Shown here in pieces: positions 18,364 through 26,257 of a DNA stretch of 64,000 nucleotides. Made by a program: the position numbers and the translations under genes. Location of the stretch: the NCBI RefSeq assembly GCF_006152065.1, contig NZ_VDFW01000003.1, positions 186,001 through 250,000 on the forward strand. Reading direction: 5' to 3'. Position 1 is the stretch's first letter, and each line of letters opens with the position of its first letter. Under the pieces are notes generated by a model. It was given only the letters and a program-made list of their open reading frames with translations. It was not told the origin of the DNA and made no database searches. Source of the stretch: Amycolatopsis alkalitolerans. GTDB taxonomy: Bacteria > Actinomycetota > Actinomycetes > Mycobacteriales > Pseudonocardiaceae.

Positions 18364-18630
18364 TCAGCCGCCGCTGAGAGCCTGCTCCACCCGGTCGCGA
18401 GCGGCCTGCTCTCCGCCGTCGAGGCACTTTGCGTACACCCGCAGCAGCACGGCGAGACTGTGCCCGGCCCACTTCGCGACGCGCGTGGCCTCCACGCCGC
18501 CGTTCAGCCACGTTGAGACCGCCGCGTGCCGAAGGTCGTACGGGCGCTTGCCGAGTGGCCCAGCGGCGATCTCGGGGGTGAACACCCGCGCTCGTGCCGT
18601 AGCCCACACCCGGCCGTAGACAGTGCTAAC
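18364..18630 (-). pseudogene. Tyrosine integrase remnant (C-terminal end only)
   Basis: About 88 residues, from STVYGRVWATAR to the stop, match the C-terminal catalytic end of actinobacterial phage/ICE integrases. They include RPYDLRHAAVSTWL (box II Arg), WAGHS and LLRVYAK with the nucleophile Tyr. The frame stays open up to 18783, but residues before about 18630 do not look like an integrase, so the N-terminal and core-binding domains are lost. Its position beside the tRNA-Tyr attachment site fits the enzyme that once integrated the island. Confidence 0.8.
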
Positions 18631-18895
18631 TCCAAGACATCTCGACTTCGTTACCAGTTCGCTTCGCTCGAAAGTGCCGTTCGACAGGAATGATGTCGTT
18701 CGGGAATTCGTGCGCGCAGAACGGGTTGTCGAAGTGCTGGGTAGGTCTGCCGACATTGGGGTACAGTCTCGCATTGCTGCCAAAATGCAGTTGACGCGTG
18801 TGTTTCCCCCGTCGGCGTCGCGTGGCGTCGAACCAAAATTCCGTTGTCAGCGCGAGTCAACTTGTTAATGTTCGGGTCATTGATATTGAATTTTA
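18631..18895. other. Gene-free island sequence
   Basis: This is comparatively AT-rich sequence between the integrase remnant and the IS701-type transposon. No frame with coding character, RNA gene or clear repeat was found. It is probably decayed island DNA. Confidence 0.5.
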
Positions 18896-18899
18896 CTAG

Positions 18900-18922
18900 T
18901 AGGCAGCCGTACTTCGAGATCT
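18900..18922 (+). repeat. Left terminal inverted repeat of the IS701-type transposon
   Basis: The sequence TAGGCAGCCGTACTTCGAGA and 3 further bases is the inverted partner of 23415-23438. It ends 2 bases before the transposase stop codon, so the gene runs to the very end of the element. Confidence 0.85.
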
Positions 18923-18924
18923 GG

Positions 18925-20114
18925 TCATGTGAGTCGGGCCCGGTGGTGGTACCAGCGGGCGCGGGCTTGATGCTGGCGGCGCCACCATGACCAGTACAGG
19001 TAGTGCTCAGTCGAACGGCAGACCCTTGTTGCCAGGTTGAACAGTCTCTTGACCTCGACCACGGTCAGTGGGATTAGGCCGAGATCGGCAGGCGGCCGTT
19101 CGGTCGGGCTGCTCGGGGTGGGCAGTGATCGGGCGTACGTGCGGGTTTGAGCGGTGGTGATCGCGCAGACGGCGAGGGCAGCCATGACCAGGGTGATGTG
19201 TCGCATGAGTGGCGTGTAGAGGCGGACCTGGGACTGGTCGAACCCGAACTGGTCCTTGTCGAACTCGTGATCCTCCTCGATGGTCCACCGTTGTCCGGTC
19301 ACGGCGACCAGGGTGGTCAGGGTCGCGGGCACGGGGTCGGGTGCGTAGCAGTAGAAGTAGGCCAGTTCGCTTGGCTTGGTCAGGCTGCGGCGGATCAGCA
19401 GGAAGTGGCGCGGGCTGGCAGTGCTCAGCCAGGCGAAGGAGTAGCGGCGGTCTCCTGTGGAGCCTGGCCCGCAGGAGGCGGTCTGCCAGGCCGGTGTTGG
19501 GATCAGCTTCAGTGTCGCGTCGGCGCGGACAACTGCTTTCGAGGGTAGCCGGATCCGGAACGAGCAGGGCACGCCCAGGCTGTAGCCGATCCGGCGTTTC
19601 TCGCACTCCTCGCGCAGGGCACGGTCGCGGCCGTAGACCGCATCGGCGGTGCACCAATCCACCTGGACCCCGGCGTCTACGGTGTCGGTGAGCAGTTCGC
19701 AGCCCAGTTGTGGCTTGGACTTGAACTCGTGCGCGGGGTCGATACCCATGGTCGTGCGGGTCGTCTCGTCGGCAAGCTGTTCGGCGGGGATGTACAACCG
19801 GGAGCCGACCAGGGCGTGCCCGCGTGGCGTGCTGTAGGTGGCGTTGACGAAGTTGACCGCGTTGGCCACCTTGCCGGCACAGCCGACGTACTGCCGCTTG
19901 ACCCCAGCGGTGGTCGTGCCCGACTTCTCCTGCCCGCTCTCATCCAGCACCAACACCGCCAGTCCGTGCGGGTCTGCCAGGTGTTCGGCGACGAAGTCCC
20001 GCACCGCGTGCATCACCGCGAAGGTGTTCCACGACGCGCGTTCCAGCAGCCGCTGCATCCGGTGCGGGGCGGCGTCTCCGGCGTACTCGGCCAATGTCCA
20101 GCAGTTCTTGCGGG
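18925..20114 (-). pseudogene. IS701 family transposase, C-terminal part (gene split by insertion)
   Basis: This open frame holds the bulk of the transposase. VLDESGQEKSGTTTAG carries the first catalytic Asp, with GVKRQYVGCAGK, WCTADAVYGRD and QRWTIEEDHEFDKDQFG following in the order expected for IS701-type DDE enzymes. The 5' end reads DLPRKNCWTLAEYAGD and stops at the IS481-type insertion. The missing N-terminus is at 22132-22258. Removing the insertion and one GCAGG copy joins the two parts in frame (1317 bases, 438 residues), so only the insertion breaks the gene. Any protein made from an internal TTG near 20094 would lack about 49 residues. Confidence 0.85.
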
Positions 20115-20233
20115 GCAGGTGTCAGCGCTCATGAAATTCCGCAGGTCTGAGGGGTTTTGTGTGGTCTCAGGAGTTCATTGTCGTGAGCGGCGCAGGACAT
20201 CGATGAAGGGCTCGGGACATGGTGGACGGCGGG

Positions 20234-20820
20234 TCAGAGCTTGGGGGCGTGGATTTTGGCTTTCCAGCGGCGTACGGGGTGTTGGCTGTCGCGGGGGTGC
20301 AGGGATAGTTCGGCTCCGTCGCAGGTGACGCGGAAATGGGTGTCCTCGACGTGGATGGTGACGATTTTGCCTGCGTAGACGGTCCCGATGCGCAGGCGTT
20401 GGCGGGCGACCATGATCACGCCGTCGCGGGGGACCTTGCGTTGGACGCTGATCGGGCCAGGGGCCGGCGCGGGTAGCTGGGTCGTGGCGATCCGGGCGCC
20501 GCGGATCGTGGTGCGCTGGTCGGCGGGTAGCGGCGAGGGCAGGGTCTTGGCGAGCAGGTCGTGGTGGACGACGTGGACGAGGTGCCCGTCCAGACGGAGG
20601 GTGACCTTCGCGCCAGCCAGTTCGGGACCGATCTTGAGTCGGTGTCCGGCCAGGCTGGTGACGCCGTTGCCGTCGAGAGCGCGGTCGACCTCGATCACCG
20701 TGCCAGTCGGCAGGTCCCCGGCGCGTGCGGCCGAGGGTGCGGCTGGTGGCGGGCCGGCAGGTAGCGCGCCGCGCATTCTCAGCTGGTGCAGGTCCTCGAT
20801 GGTCAGGTTGGACGGCCGGT
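20234..20820 (-). pseudogene. Detached C-terminal tail of the IS481-type transposase (frameshifted)
   Basis: About 195 codons continue the transposase in another frame, from RPSNLTIEDLHQLRMRG to the stop. Restoring one base near 20815-20821 would join VKT to RPSNLT without loss, so a one-base deletion is the simplest explanation. The tail contains repeated beta-rich units (AGHRLKIGPELAGAKVTLRLDGHLVHV and ARQRLRIGTVYAGKIVTIHV are parallel), and a third related unit lies at the end of the upstream frame. It may be a DNA-end-binding region; the catalytic residues are all in the main frame. Confidence 0.65.
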
Positions 20821-22044
20821 CTTGACCAGCTCGCCATCGATCAGGACGTGGATGCTGTGCTCGTCGGCCCACAGGTGTGCCCGTTGGCCACCGCGCGGCG
20901 CGCCCAGCCGGATCCGCTGCACACCCGTGAGCACGGTGAGCTGGCCGCTGGGCGCGATCACCGTGTCGAACTCCACCGCCCCCGCCGACGGCGGCAGCAC
21001 GATCCCGGGAGTGATCCTGGCCGCGGCCGCGGCGACGCCAGGGCCGCTGACGTGGGGCGTGGCCTCGTGATCCGACGGCGGGGCCACCGTGACCGTGAGA
21101 GGTTCCGGCTGTGCGCCCGGGCGGAACAGGCTGGCGGGTGTGGCCATGCCGATCGCCTGGTGCGGCCTGCTGTGGTTGTAGGCGTGCACCCAGGCGGTGA
21201 TCGCCGCCTGCGCGGAAGGCAAGTCCACGAACGGCTCCGACCCATCCAGCAGCTCGCGGCGCAGGGTGGCATGCCACCGCTCGATCTTCCCAGTGGTGGT
21301 CGGCGAGTACGGTTTGGTCAGCCTCGCCGTGATGCCGTTCTCCCGGCACACCCGCTCGAACAACACCTCCGCCGGGCGGGGCTTGGTAAACCGGCCGGTG
21401 AACTGCTTGCCGTTATCAGTGAGCACCTCGGCGGGCACCCCATAGACCCGCATCGCCCTCAGAAATGCGTCGGCCACCGCACGCCCCGACGGCACCGCCA
21501 ACACCGCGGCCACCACCACGAACCGGGAATGATCGTCGATGCCGGTGAGCATCTTGCATTCCCGCCCATCAGCCAAGAAGATCCCGCCCACCAGGTCCAG
21601 CTGCCACAGGTGCATCGGCGCTTCCCGTTGCCACCGCTTGTATTTCCGCTTGTGCTGCTGTTCCTGATGGCGCACCAGACCATTGCGGACCAGCACCCGG
21701 TGCACCGTTGCGCGCGAGGGCGGCGAGACGACACCGGCTTGGGCGAGTTCGAAGGCAATCCGCCGCGCGCCCCACCGAGGATGCGCACGCCGCATCTCAC
21801 AGGCCAGCGCCTCCACCTCCGCCGGCACCCGGGTCGGGCTGGTCTTCGGGCGACGTGACGCCTCCCGGAGCGCGTCGATACCGCCGGCGGCGTGCTTGCC
21901 CTTCCAGGTATAGACAGCCTGCCGGGACACCCCGTACCGGACCGCCACCTCACTGACCGGCGAGCCGTCCAACACCTCCAGAACCGCACGGTATCGCTGC
22001 TCTACCAACCAATCCCGGCCCCGAGACGCCGCACTGTCCACCAC
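20803..22044 (-). CDS. IS481 family transposase (DDE core)
   Basis: The protein is 413 residues. The N-terminal helix-turn-helix reads VSEVAVRYGVSRQAVYTWKGKH, a second HTH region is ARRIAFELAQAG, and an rve-type integrase core follows with D in QLDLVGG, D in LTDNGKQF and E in GKIERWHATLRREL, the catalytic triad in order. The conserved end HSRPHQAIGMATPASLF follows. The frame ends early at KTGRPT because of the frameshift described at 20234-20820. The catalytic core is intact, so activity cannot be excluded. Confidence 0.85.
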   Translation of the reverse strand: MVDSAASRGRDWLVEQRYRAVLEVLDGSPVSEVAVRYGVSRQAVYTWKGKHAAGGIDALREASRRPKTSPTRVPAEVEALACEMRRAHPRWGARRIAFELAQAGVVSPPSRATVHRVLVRNGLVRHQEQQHKRKYKRWQREAPMHLWQLDLVGGIFLADGRECKMLTGIDDHSRFVVVAAVLAVPSGRAVADAFLRAMRVYGVPAEVLTDNGKQFTGRFTKPRPAEVLFERVCRENGITARLTKPYSPTTTGKIERWHATLRRELLDGSEPFVDLPSAQAAITAWVHAYNHSRPHQAIGMATPASLFRPGAQPEPLTVTVAPPSDHEATPHVSGPGVAAAAARITPGIVLPPSAGAVEFDTVIAPSGQLTVLTGVQRIRLGAPRGGQRAHLWADEHSIHVLIDGELVKTGRPT

Positions 22045-22131
22045 GACCGGAGATCATCACGAGCATGATCGAATTTGTCAAGGAAGTCCCGAGAACGATC
22101 GGTCATCTATGTCCTGAGCCCCCACATCACA

Positions 22132-22258
22132 GCAGGTCGCTCATCAACCCGCGGATGTACTTGCGTACCTGCCGCACCGGTTCCACCCGGGAGAAGCACG
22201 CGCCGATCCGGCCGATCAGCGCGCCCAACTTCTCCTCGACCCGGCCGGCCTCTACCAT
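22132..22258 (-). pseudogene. IS701 family transposase, N-terminal part
   Basis: From an ATG at 22258, the frame reads 42 residues, including ACFSRVEPVRQVRKYIRGLMSDL, typical of the start of IS701-type transposases. It breaks at the GCAGG target duplication of the nested element. A GTG 18 bases upstream is an alternative start. It continues in frame into 20114-18925 once the insertion is removed. Confidence 0.8.
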
Positions 22259-22411
22259 GGCCGCAGCGGCCACCTCACGATCTTCGGTTGTCCACACAAC
22301 ACCTGATGATCACGCGGTGGCCGCGCCGTACCCGACCGTGACACGCGCCCGATTGCTTACCTGGCAACGGTTTGGTCGAGGAGCCCGGTCTGCCTTGGTG
22401 ACTGGGTGGGT

Positions 22412-22696
22412 TCAGTCGCGAGTGCCGATCGTGCGGCCGGCGGCGTGGAACAGACCCATCGGCAGGGCACCGACGGCCAGGCCGAGCAGCACGAGGCCGG
22501 GATACCGTACTGGGTGCGCGCCCCACAGGCATAGCCCGGCAAGCGCCAGGCCCGACCAGCCGGCGAGCACGTTGACCACCGGGGAGGAGCCGAAAACGGT
22601 CAGGAACCGCTGCGCCGTGATGCCCTTGGTGAAGTGGGGATATGCGTTGGCCCCCAGCACACCGGCCAGCAACGCCAGCAGTACGGCCTGCCACAT
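22412..22696 (-). CDS. Small four-helix membrane protein (transposon cargo)
   Basis: The protein is 94 residues, almost entirely hydrophobic, with about four predicted membrane segments (MWQAVLLALLAGVLGANAY, SPVVNVLAGWSGLALAGL, YPGLVLLGLAVGALP and a weaker one). The motif ANAYPHFTKGITAQRF is a charged loop. AGGGAG lies 7 bases before the ATG. It is divergent from the TetR gene across two operator-like repeats, so it is probably the gene that regulator represses. The function is unknown; it is inside the IS701-type transposon, apparently as a passenger. Confidence 0.7.
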   Translation of the reverse strand: MWQAVLLALLAGVLGANAYPHFTKGITAQRFLTVFGSSPVVNVLAGWSGLALAGLCLWGAHPVRYPGLVLLGLAVGALPMGLFHAAGRTIGTRD

Positions 22697-22740
22697 GTCC
22701 GTCTCCCTTCCGGTGCCGTGGAACCTGCTGTCCCTACAAT

Positions 22741-22783
22741 CGGACTTGTGACTCCGGTTAAAGGATACGGACTGATCACTCCG
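22741..22783. promoter_or_regulatory. Two tandem TetR operator candidates
   Basis: Two 16-bp near-palindromes, CGGACTTGTGACTCCG (22741-22756) and CGGACTGATCACTCCG (22768-22783), differ at three positions and are 27 bp apart centre to centre. They lie between the divergent membrane-protein and TetR genes, the classic place for a TetR-family autoregulatory operator. Confidence 0.7.
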
Positions 22784-22800
22784 ATTACAAGGAGTGCCTG

Positions 22801-23361
22801 GTGACCAACGCCCGACCGCTACGCGCCGACGCCCAACGAAACCGCGCGCGGGTGCTGGCCGCCGCCGAGTGGGTCTTCGCCGAGCGGGGTACCGCTACCT
22901 CGACCGAGGAAGTCGCCCGCGCGGCCGGCGTCGGTGTCGGTACCGTCTTCCGGCATTTCCCCAGCAAGGAGGCGCTGCTGCAAGCCCTTGTCGTGCAGCG
23001 CCTCGCCCGGGTCGCCGCCGATGCCCGCGAACACGCCACGTCGCCGAATGCAGGCGCGGCCTTCTTCGACTTCTTCGCCGCCACCGTCCGTGGCTCGGCA
23101 ACCAAACTCGAACTCGTAGACGCACTGGCCGAACTGGGCATCCACCCGGACGACGCGGTCGCGCCGATCGCAGAAGAGGTAACCGAAGCCCTAGCCGCGC
23201 TTCTCCAGCAGGCGCAACGGGCCGGGTCGGTACGCCGCGACGTCGACGTCAGAGACGTCATCGCACTGCTGGCCGGCGCCTCCCAAGCCCGTCGCTACGC
23301 TCCCGACGACCGGCCGCTAGACGTCATCCTCGATGGCCTGCGCGCCCCGAGCGCCCATTAG
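22801..23361 (+). CDS. TetR/AcrR family regulator (transposon cargo)
   Basis: The protein is 186 residues from GTG with AAGGAG 8 bases upstream. The N-terminal HTH reads TEEVARAAGVGVGTVFRHFPSKEALLQALV, textbook TetR. The C-terminal domain (TVRGSATKLELVDALAELG ... VIALLAGASQARRY) fits the SbtR-like class. It is divergent from the small membrane protein and flanks two operator-like repeats. It sits 77 bases inside the right inverted repeat of the transposon, so it moves with it. Confidence 0.9.
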   Translation: MTNARPLRADAQRNRARVLAAAEWVFAERGTATSTEEVARAAGVGVGTVFRHFPSKEALLQALVVQRLARVAADAREHATSPNAGAAFFDFFAATVRGSATKLELVDALAELGIHPDDAVAPIAEEVTEALAALLQQAQRAGSVRRDVDVRDVIALLAGASQARRYAPDDRPLDVILDGLRAPSAH

Positions 23362-23414
23362 CACCCCGACGGATCCGACGCTCGGCCGTTGGGCCAGGAA
23401 AGCCGGAGAGCAGA

Positions 23415-23438
23415 AGATCTCAAAGTACGGCTGCCCTA
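23415..23438 (-). repeat. Right terminal inverted repeat of the IS701-type transposon
   Basis: On the minus strand it reads TAGGGCAGCCGTACTTTGAG plus 4 bases, matching 18900-18922. It is followed outside by the CTAG target duplication. Confidence 0.85.
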
Positions 23439-23442
23439 CTAG

Positions 23443-23823
23443 TTCGCCACCGTACAGGGCATGAAAATTGCGTACGGCCTATTGTGTGTGTGTGTCGTAT
23501 CTGCTGCCCGACTTGTCGCTGAGTATCTTTCGAATACGCCCGGCGTCCTGTCGGAATCCAAAGATCATCGGGCCCGCTGCGATGAAGTGCCTGGCTGGTC
23601 TCCCGGATTCACCTCCCGGCCACGGTAGGAAAGTGGTGAACGGGTCATTTTCGAACAGTGTGCAGACCTCTATTCCTGCGGCGTATTCGTTATCAGCTTA
23701 TAAACTGAAGTCGCAGAAGTCTGCCCGGCCGCGAAACGCTTCGTCGTCTGAAGTTGGAGGTTCCGGAAACACCGTGGATTCTGGCATTGCGGGAAGATAT
23801 GACTCGCGAAAGTGAATTGCCAG
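23443..23823. other. Gene-free island sequence right of the transposon
   Basis: These are 381 bases with AT-richer composition and a short TG repeat near 23482. Short frames (for example 55 codons from 23461) have no recognisable motifs or ribosome site. No RNA or repeat structure was recognised. Confidence 0.5.
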
Positions 23824-24100
23824 TCAGCCGGGCCGATAGGCGTCCCGCCGATGCGCAACCGCGAGCACCGTGACGGTGCGCTCGATGTCGTCTGTCGAGT
23901 ACAGCGCCCGATACTCGCCGCGTCGGGTCGTCCACACCTCGTGGAATGGCTCGTCAAGCGGCTTGCCGAGCCGGTATGGGTACCGGCGACCGGGCCGGTC
24001 AGGTGCTCGTACAGGGCAGAGGCGGCTGAAAGGGCAGCTTGGCCAGCCTTCGACGGGCCGCCGGGGTGACGGTGACGGCATAGGGGCGAGCGTGCGTCAT
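23824..24100 (-). pseudogene. RelE/ParE-type toxin remnant with two frameshifts
   Basis: Three frames together give a RelE-like protein: MTHARPYAVTVTPAARRRLAKL in the first, LSAASALYEHLTGPVAG in the second, then YRLGKPLDEPFHEVWTTRRG and EYRALYSTDD ... HRRDAYRPG in the third. The last part has the usual RRGEYR and AHRRD motifs. The ATG overlaps the stop of the antitoxin-like gene (ATGA). Two indels mean no functional toxin. Confidence 0.75.
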
Positions 24101-24435
24101 TCGCCAGCTTCGCAACGGGATGCCAGGTCAGCGGCGATGTCGTCGGAAGAGAAGACGCGGCCAGCGCGGGCGTCAGACAGACCTTCGGCCAGCTCGCGGA
24201 CCAGGTCGGTATCGGAGAGCACGTCGATAGTCTCTCGCAACCGGTCCAGTTCGCCGGAGGGCACGACGTCCGCGACGTGCTCGCCGTGCGCGACGACAGA
24301 GACGGTCTCTCCGTGCTCAGTGCGGCGCACGACATCGACCCAGGACGGCTGGTCCTCGGCTCGTACGGTGCTGCTGGCTGGCTGGCTCGCGCACGTCGTC
24401 AAGGATACGGGGTTGCCAGCGATCAACCTGCCCAA
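24097..24435 (-). CDS. Phd/YefM-type antitoxin-like protein, N-terminus degenerate
   Basis: The frame is 112 codons from a TTG. Residues from about 31 on (WVDVVRRTEHGETVSVVAHG ... VVPSGELDRLRETIDVLSD, DLVRELAEGLSDARAG) match the end of the DNA-binding domain and the toxin-neutralising tail of Phd/YefM antitoxins. The usual start with its beta-hairpin is not recognisable and upstream residues look random, so it may be truncated. It overlaps the toxin remnant by 4 bases, the normal antitoxin-toxin arrangement. Confidence 0.6.
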   Translation of the reverse strand: MGRLIAGNPVSLTTCASQPASSTVRAEDQPSWVDVVRRTEHGETVSVVAHGEHVADVVPSGELDRLRETIDVLSDTDLVRELAEGLSDARAGRVFSSDDIAADLASRCEAGE

Positions 24436-24501
24436 CGGGTGCCCACGGCATGCCAGCCAGAGGGGAAAAGGCCAGGTCAGAGCCGGTCCTCCGGCTACTC
24501 G

Positions 24502-24549
24502 GTAAATCAGACGGAACTGCCTTCAGAGATTCGAATCCGCTACCCGCCA
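24502..24549 (+). repeat. attR-type partial tRNA-Tyr copy
   Basis: The 48 bases beginning GTAAATCAGACGGAACTGCC match the 3' end of tRNA-Tyr (18193-18240) with 45 identities. The 5' half of the tRNA is absent, so it is not a functional tRNA. It marks the right end of the island. Confidence 0.85.
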
Positions 24550-24893
24550 CGGGAGCCTTACCAGTCCGGCTCGGTCCCGTGGCACAACGGCATGGCGTGC
24601 TTGGCGCGCCTGCCTAATAGCCAGAACGGGTGATAATTTTACCGATGCCGGGGTGTTGGCCGATTCATCAGCACCACATTCGGGACCCCCTGTCGGCGAG
24701 TGATCCGTAGTCACAGCACGGCATCTACCTGCACTGATGGCAACCGCTACCCCTATTGGATACCGCCGGATCGGGTGATTCCACCGCGGAAGGCAACATC
24801 ATTTGCATCGTGACCGGCCCGGTTGCGGCTTCGGTGGCTACCGTGCCGTTGGCGCGGGTGTAACGGAATTCGGTGAGAGCCAATAGGAGAAGT
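24550..24893. other. Intergenic region between island and GtrB-like gene
   Basis: These 344 bases contain no convincing coding frame. The last 9 bases before the next gene include its Shine-Dalgarno AGGAG. A promoter for the downstream operon is expected here, but no clear -35/-10 pair was recognised. Confidence 0.5.
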
Positions 24894-25877
24894 ATGCGGC
24901 TGGCGGTCGTGATTCCCTGTTTCAACGAAGAACAGAGTCTGGTGCGGTTGTGTGATCGTTTGCTGGAGGTGCTGCCCGGTGTCGCGGATGAATTCGAAGT
25001 CCTGCTGGTGGACGACGGCAGCACCGACCGGACCCTGTCGATCGCCCGGAATATCTCCGCGGCGGACCCGAGATTCCGCTATCTCGCGCTGAGCCGGAAC
25101 TTCGGCAAGGAGTCGGCGATGCTGGCTGGGCTGGGCGATGCCAAGGGCGATGCCGTGGCGATTCTCGACGCAGATCTGCAGCATCCGCCCGAGTTGCTGG
25201 GCGCCATGGTCGGGTTGCTCGAGCAGGGGTACCAGCAGGTCGTGGCCCGGCGCACGCGCACCGGTGACCCGCGCCTGCGGACCTTCGGCGCGCGCCTGTT
25301 CTACCGGCTCATCAACCGCCTGATCGACGTCGAGGTGCAGGACGGGGTCGGCGACTTCCGGCTGCTCAGCCGCGCGGCGCTCGACGCGTTGCTGAGCCTG
25401 GACGAGTACTACCGGTTCTCCAAGGGGTTGTTCGCCTGGATCGGGTTCGACACCGCCGTGGTCGACTACGACAACGTGCCGCGGCAGGGCGGCGCGAGCC
25501 GGTGGACGTTCCGGAAGCTGCTCGACTACGGGATCGACGGGGTGGTCTCGTTCAACAACCGCCCGCTGCGGCTGGCGATCTACGCCGGCGTGCTGTGCAC
25601 CCTGCTCGGGTTCGGCTACGCCGCCTGGGTCCTGCTCTCGGCGCTGGCCTTCGGCAATTCCGCACCCGGCTACGTCACCACGATCTGCGGCGTGGTGGGT
25701 CTCGGCGGCCTGCAGCTGCTCTTGCTGGGCGTGATCGGCGAATACCTCGGCCGGATCTACTTCGAAACGAAGCGCAGACCGCACTACCTGATCAAGGAAT
25801 CCAGCACCGCCCCGCCATTGACGGTGAGCGTCGAACGGGCCGGTCGCCGGCCGGTCCGGCCCGGAGCGGTGCGATGA
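24894..25877 (+). CDS. GtrB-like polyprenyl-phosphate glycosyltransferase (GT2)
   Basis: The protein is 327 residues. It begins MRLAVVIPCFNEEQSLVRL and has VLLVDDGSTDRT and AILDADLQHPPE, the nucleotide- and metal-binding motifs of GT2 dolichol-phosphate-mannose-synthase-like enzymes. DFRLLSRAALDAL is conserved in GtrB/bactoprenol glucosyltransferases, and two C-terminal membrane helices are visible (LAIYAGVLCTLLGFGYAAWV, TTICGVVGLGGLQLLLLGV). It probably charges a polyprenyl phosphate with a hexose that is flipped outwards by the adjacent GtrA-like protein. AGGAG lies 4 bases before the ATG; the stop overlaps the next start. Confidence 0.9.
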   Translation: MRLAVVIPCFNEEQSLVRLCDRLLEVLPGVADEFEVLLVDDGSTDRTLSIARNISAADPRFRYLALSRNFGKESAMLAGLGDAKGDAVAILDADLQHPPELLGAMVGLLEQGYQQVVARRTRTGDPRLRTFGARLFYRLINRLIDVEVQDGVGDFRLLSRAALDALLSLDEYYRFSKGLFAWIGFDTAVVDYDNVPRQGGASRWTFRKLLDYGIDGVVSFNNRPLRLAIYAGVLCTLLGFGYAAWVLLSALAFGNSAPGYVTTICGVVGLGGLQLLLLGVIGEYLGRIYFETKRRPHYLIKESSTAPPLTVSVERAGRRPVRPGAVR

Positions 25878-26257
25878 CCCTGGGGCGCATGATCCGGTTC
25901 GGCGCCGTCGGCGTGCTCAACACCGGCACCTACTACCTGCTCTACCTGCTGCTCACCCGGTTCCTGCCGTACCTGGTGGCGCATGTGTGCGCATTCGCGG
26001 TCAGCATGGTGGGTTCGTACTTCCTCAACTGCTTCTTCACCTTCCGCACCCGCCCGACGTTGCGGAAGTTCGTGCTGTTCCCGCTGTCGAACGCGACCAA
26101 CTTCGTGGTCACCACGGCGGGGCTGTACGTGCTGGTCGCCCTGGTGCACGTCAACCACGTCGTCGCGCCGCTCACGGCGGCCGCGGTCGCCATCCCGATC
26201 ACCTTCGTGGTCGCGAAGCTCGTCCTGGTCGGCGCGGAACGGGAGGTCGCGTCATGA
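25874..26257 (+). CDS. GtrA-like flippase-type membrane protein
   Basis: The protein is 127 residues with four membrane helices (RFGAVGVLNTGTYYLLYLLL, HVCAFAVSMVGSYFLNCFF, FVVTTAGLYVLVALV and a last one near 100-120), the pattern of the GtrA family. FLNCFFTFR is a variant of the typical N-x-x-x-T-F motif. The family is thought to move polyprenyl-linked sugars across the membrane or to support cell-wall arabinan synthesis. It shares ATGA overlaps with both neighbours, so GtrB-GtrA-GlfT2 are translated as one unit. Confidence 0.88.
   Translation: MTLGRMIRFGAVGVLNTGTYYLLYLLLTRFLPYLVAHVCAFAVSMVGSYFLNCFFTFRTRPTLRKFVLFPLSNATNFVVTTAGLYVLVALVHVNHVVAPLTAAAVAIPITFVVAKLVLVGAEREVAS

Larger units (their letters stand above)
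20120..22131. mobile_element. IS481-type insertion sequence nested in the IS701 transposase
   Basis: The element starts TGT and ends ACA and is flanked by GCAGG direct repeats (20115-20119 and 22132-22136; the next T is also shared, so the duplication may be 6 bases). The ends are only weakly inverted, but subterminal segments near 20190 and 22110 share a CAGGACAT-GATGA motif in inverted orientation. It contains a DDE transposase and its frameshifted tail. The length is about 2.0 kb. Confidence 0.8.
18900..23438. mobile_element. IS701-type transposon with cargo genes, interrupted by an IS481-type element
   Basis: Terminal inverted repeats at 18900-18922 and 23415-23438 match over 23-24 bases with one gap and one mismatch, beginning TAGGGCAGCCGTACTT on the intact side. 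Both ends are flanked by CTAG (18896-18899 and 23439-23442), which fits the 4-bp YTAR target duplication of the IS701 family. Inside are the split transposase, a small membrane protein gene and a TetR gene. Without the nested element the transposon would be about 2.5 kb. Confidence 0.85.
18193..24549. mobile_element. Decayed integrated element (island) in tRNA-Tyr
   Basis: The segment is bounded by the tRNA-Tyr 3' end and its imperfect copy. Inside lie a C-terminal integrase remnant, a cargo-bearing IS701-type transposon with a nested IS481-type element, and a broken toxin-antitoxin pair. Parts are visibly less GC-rich than the flanks. No replication, transfer or excision gene survives, so it is probably immobile. 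The genes on either side (YajQ and a GtrB-like transferase) look ordinary. Confidence 0.8.

Noticed and set aside
20803-20830. Programmed frameshift in the IS481-type transposase
   Set aside because: No slippery heptamer is present at the junction and a single missing base explains the break, so a mutation is simpler.
24502-24549. A second tRNA-Tyr gene
   Set aside because: Only the 3' half is present, with no D-arm or 5' acceptor strand, so it cannot fold as a tRNA.
18505-24893. Complete prophage or conjugative element
   Set aside because: No structural, replication, relaxase or transfer genes were found between the att-like repeats.
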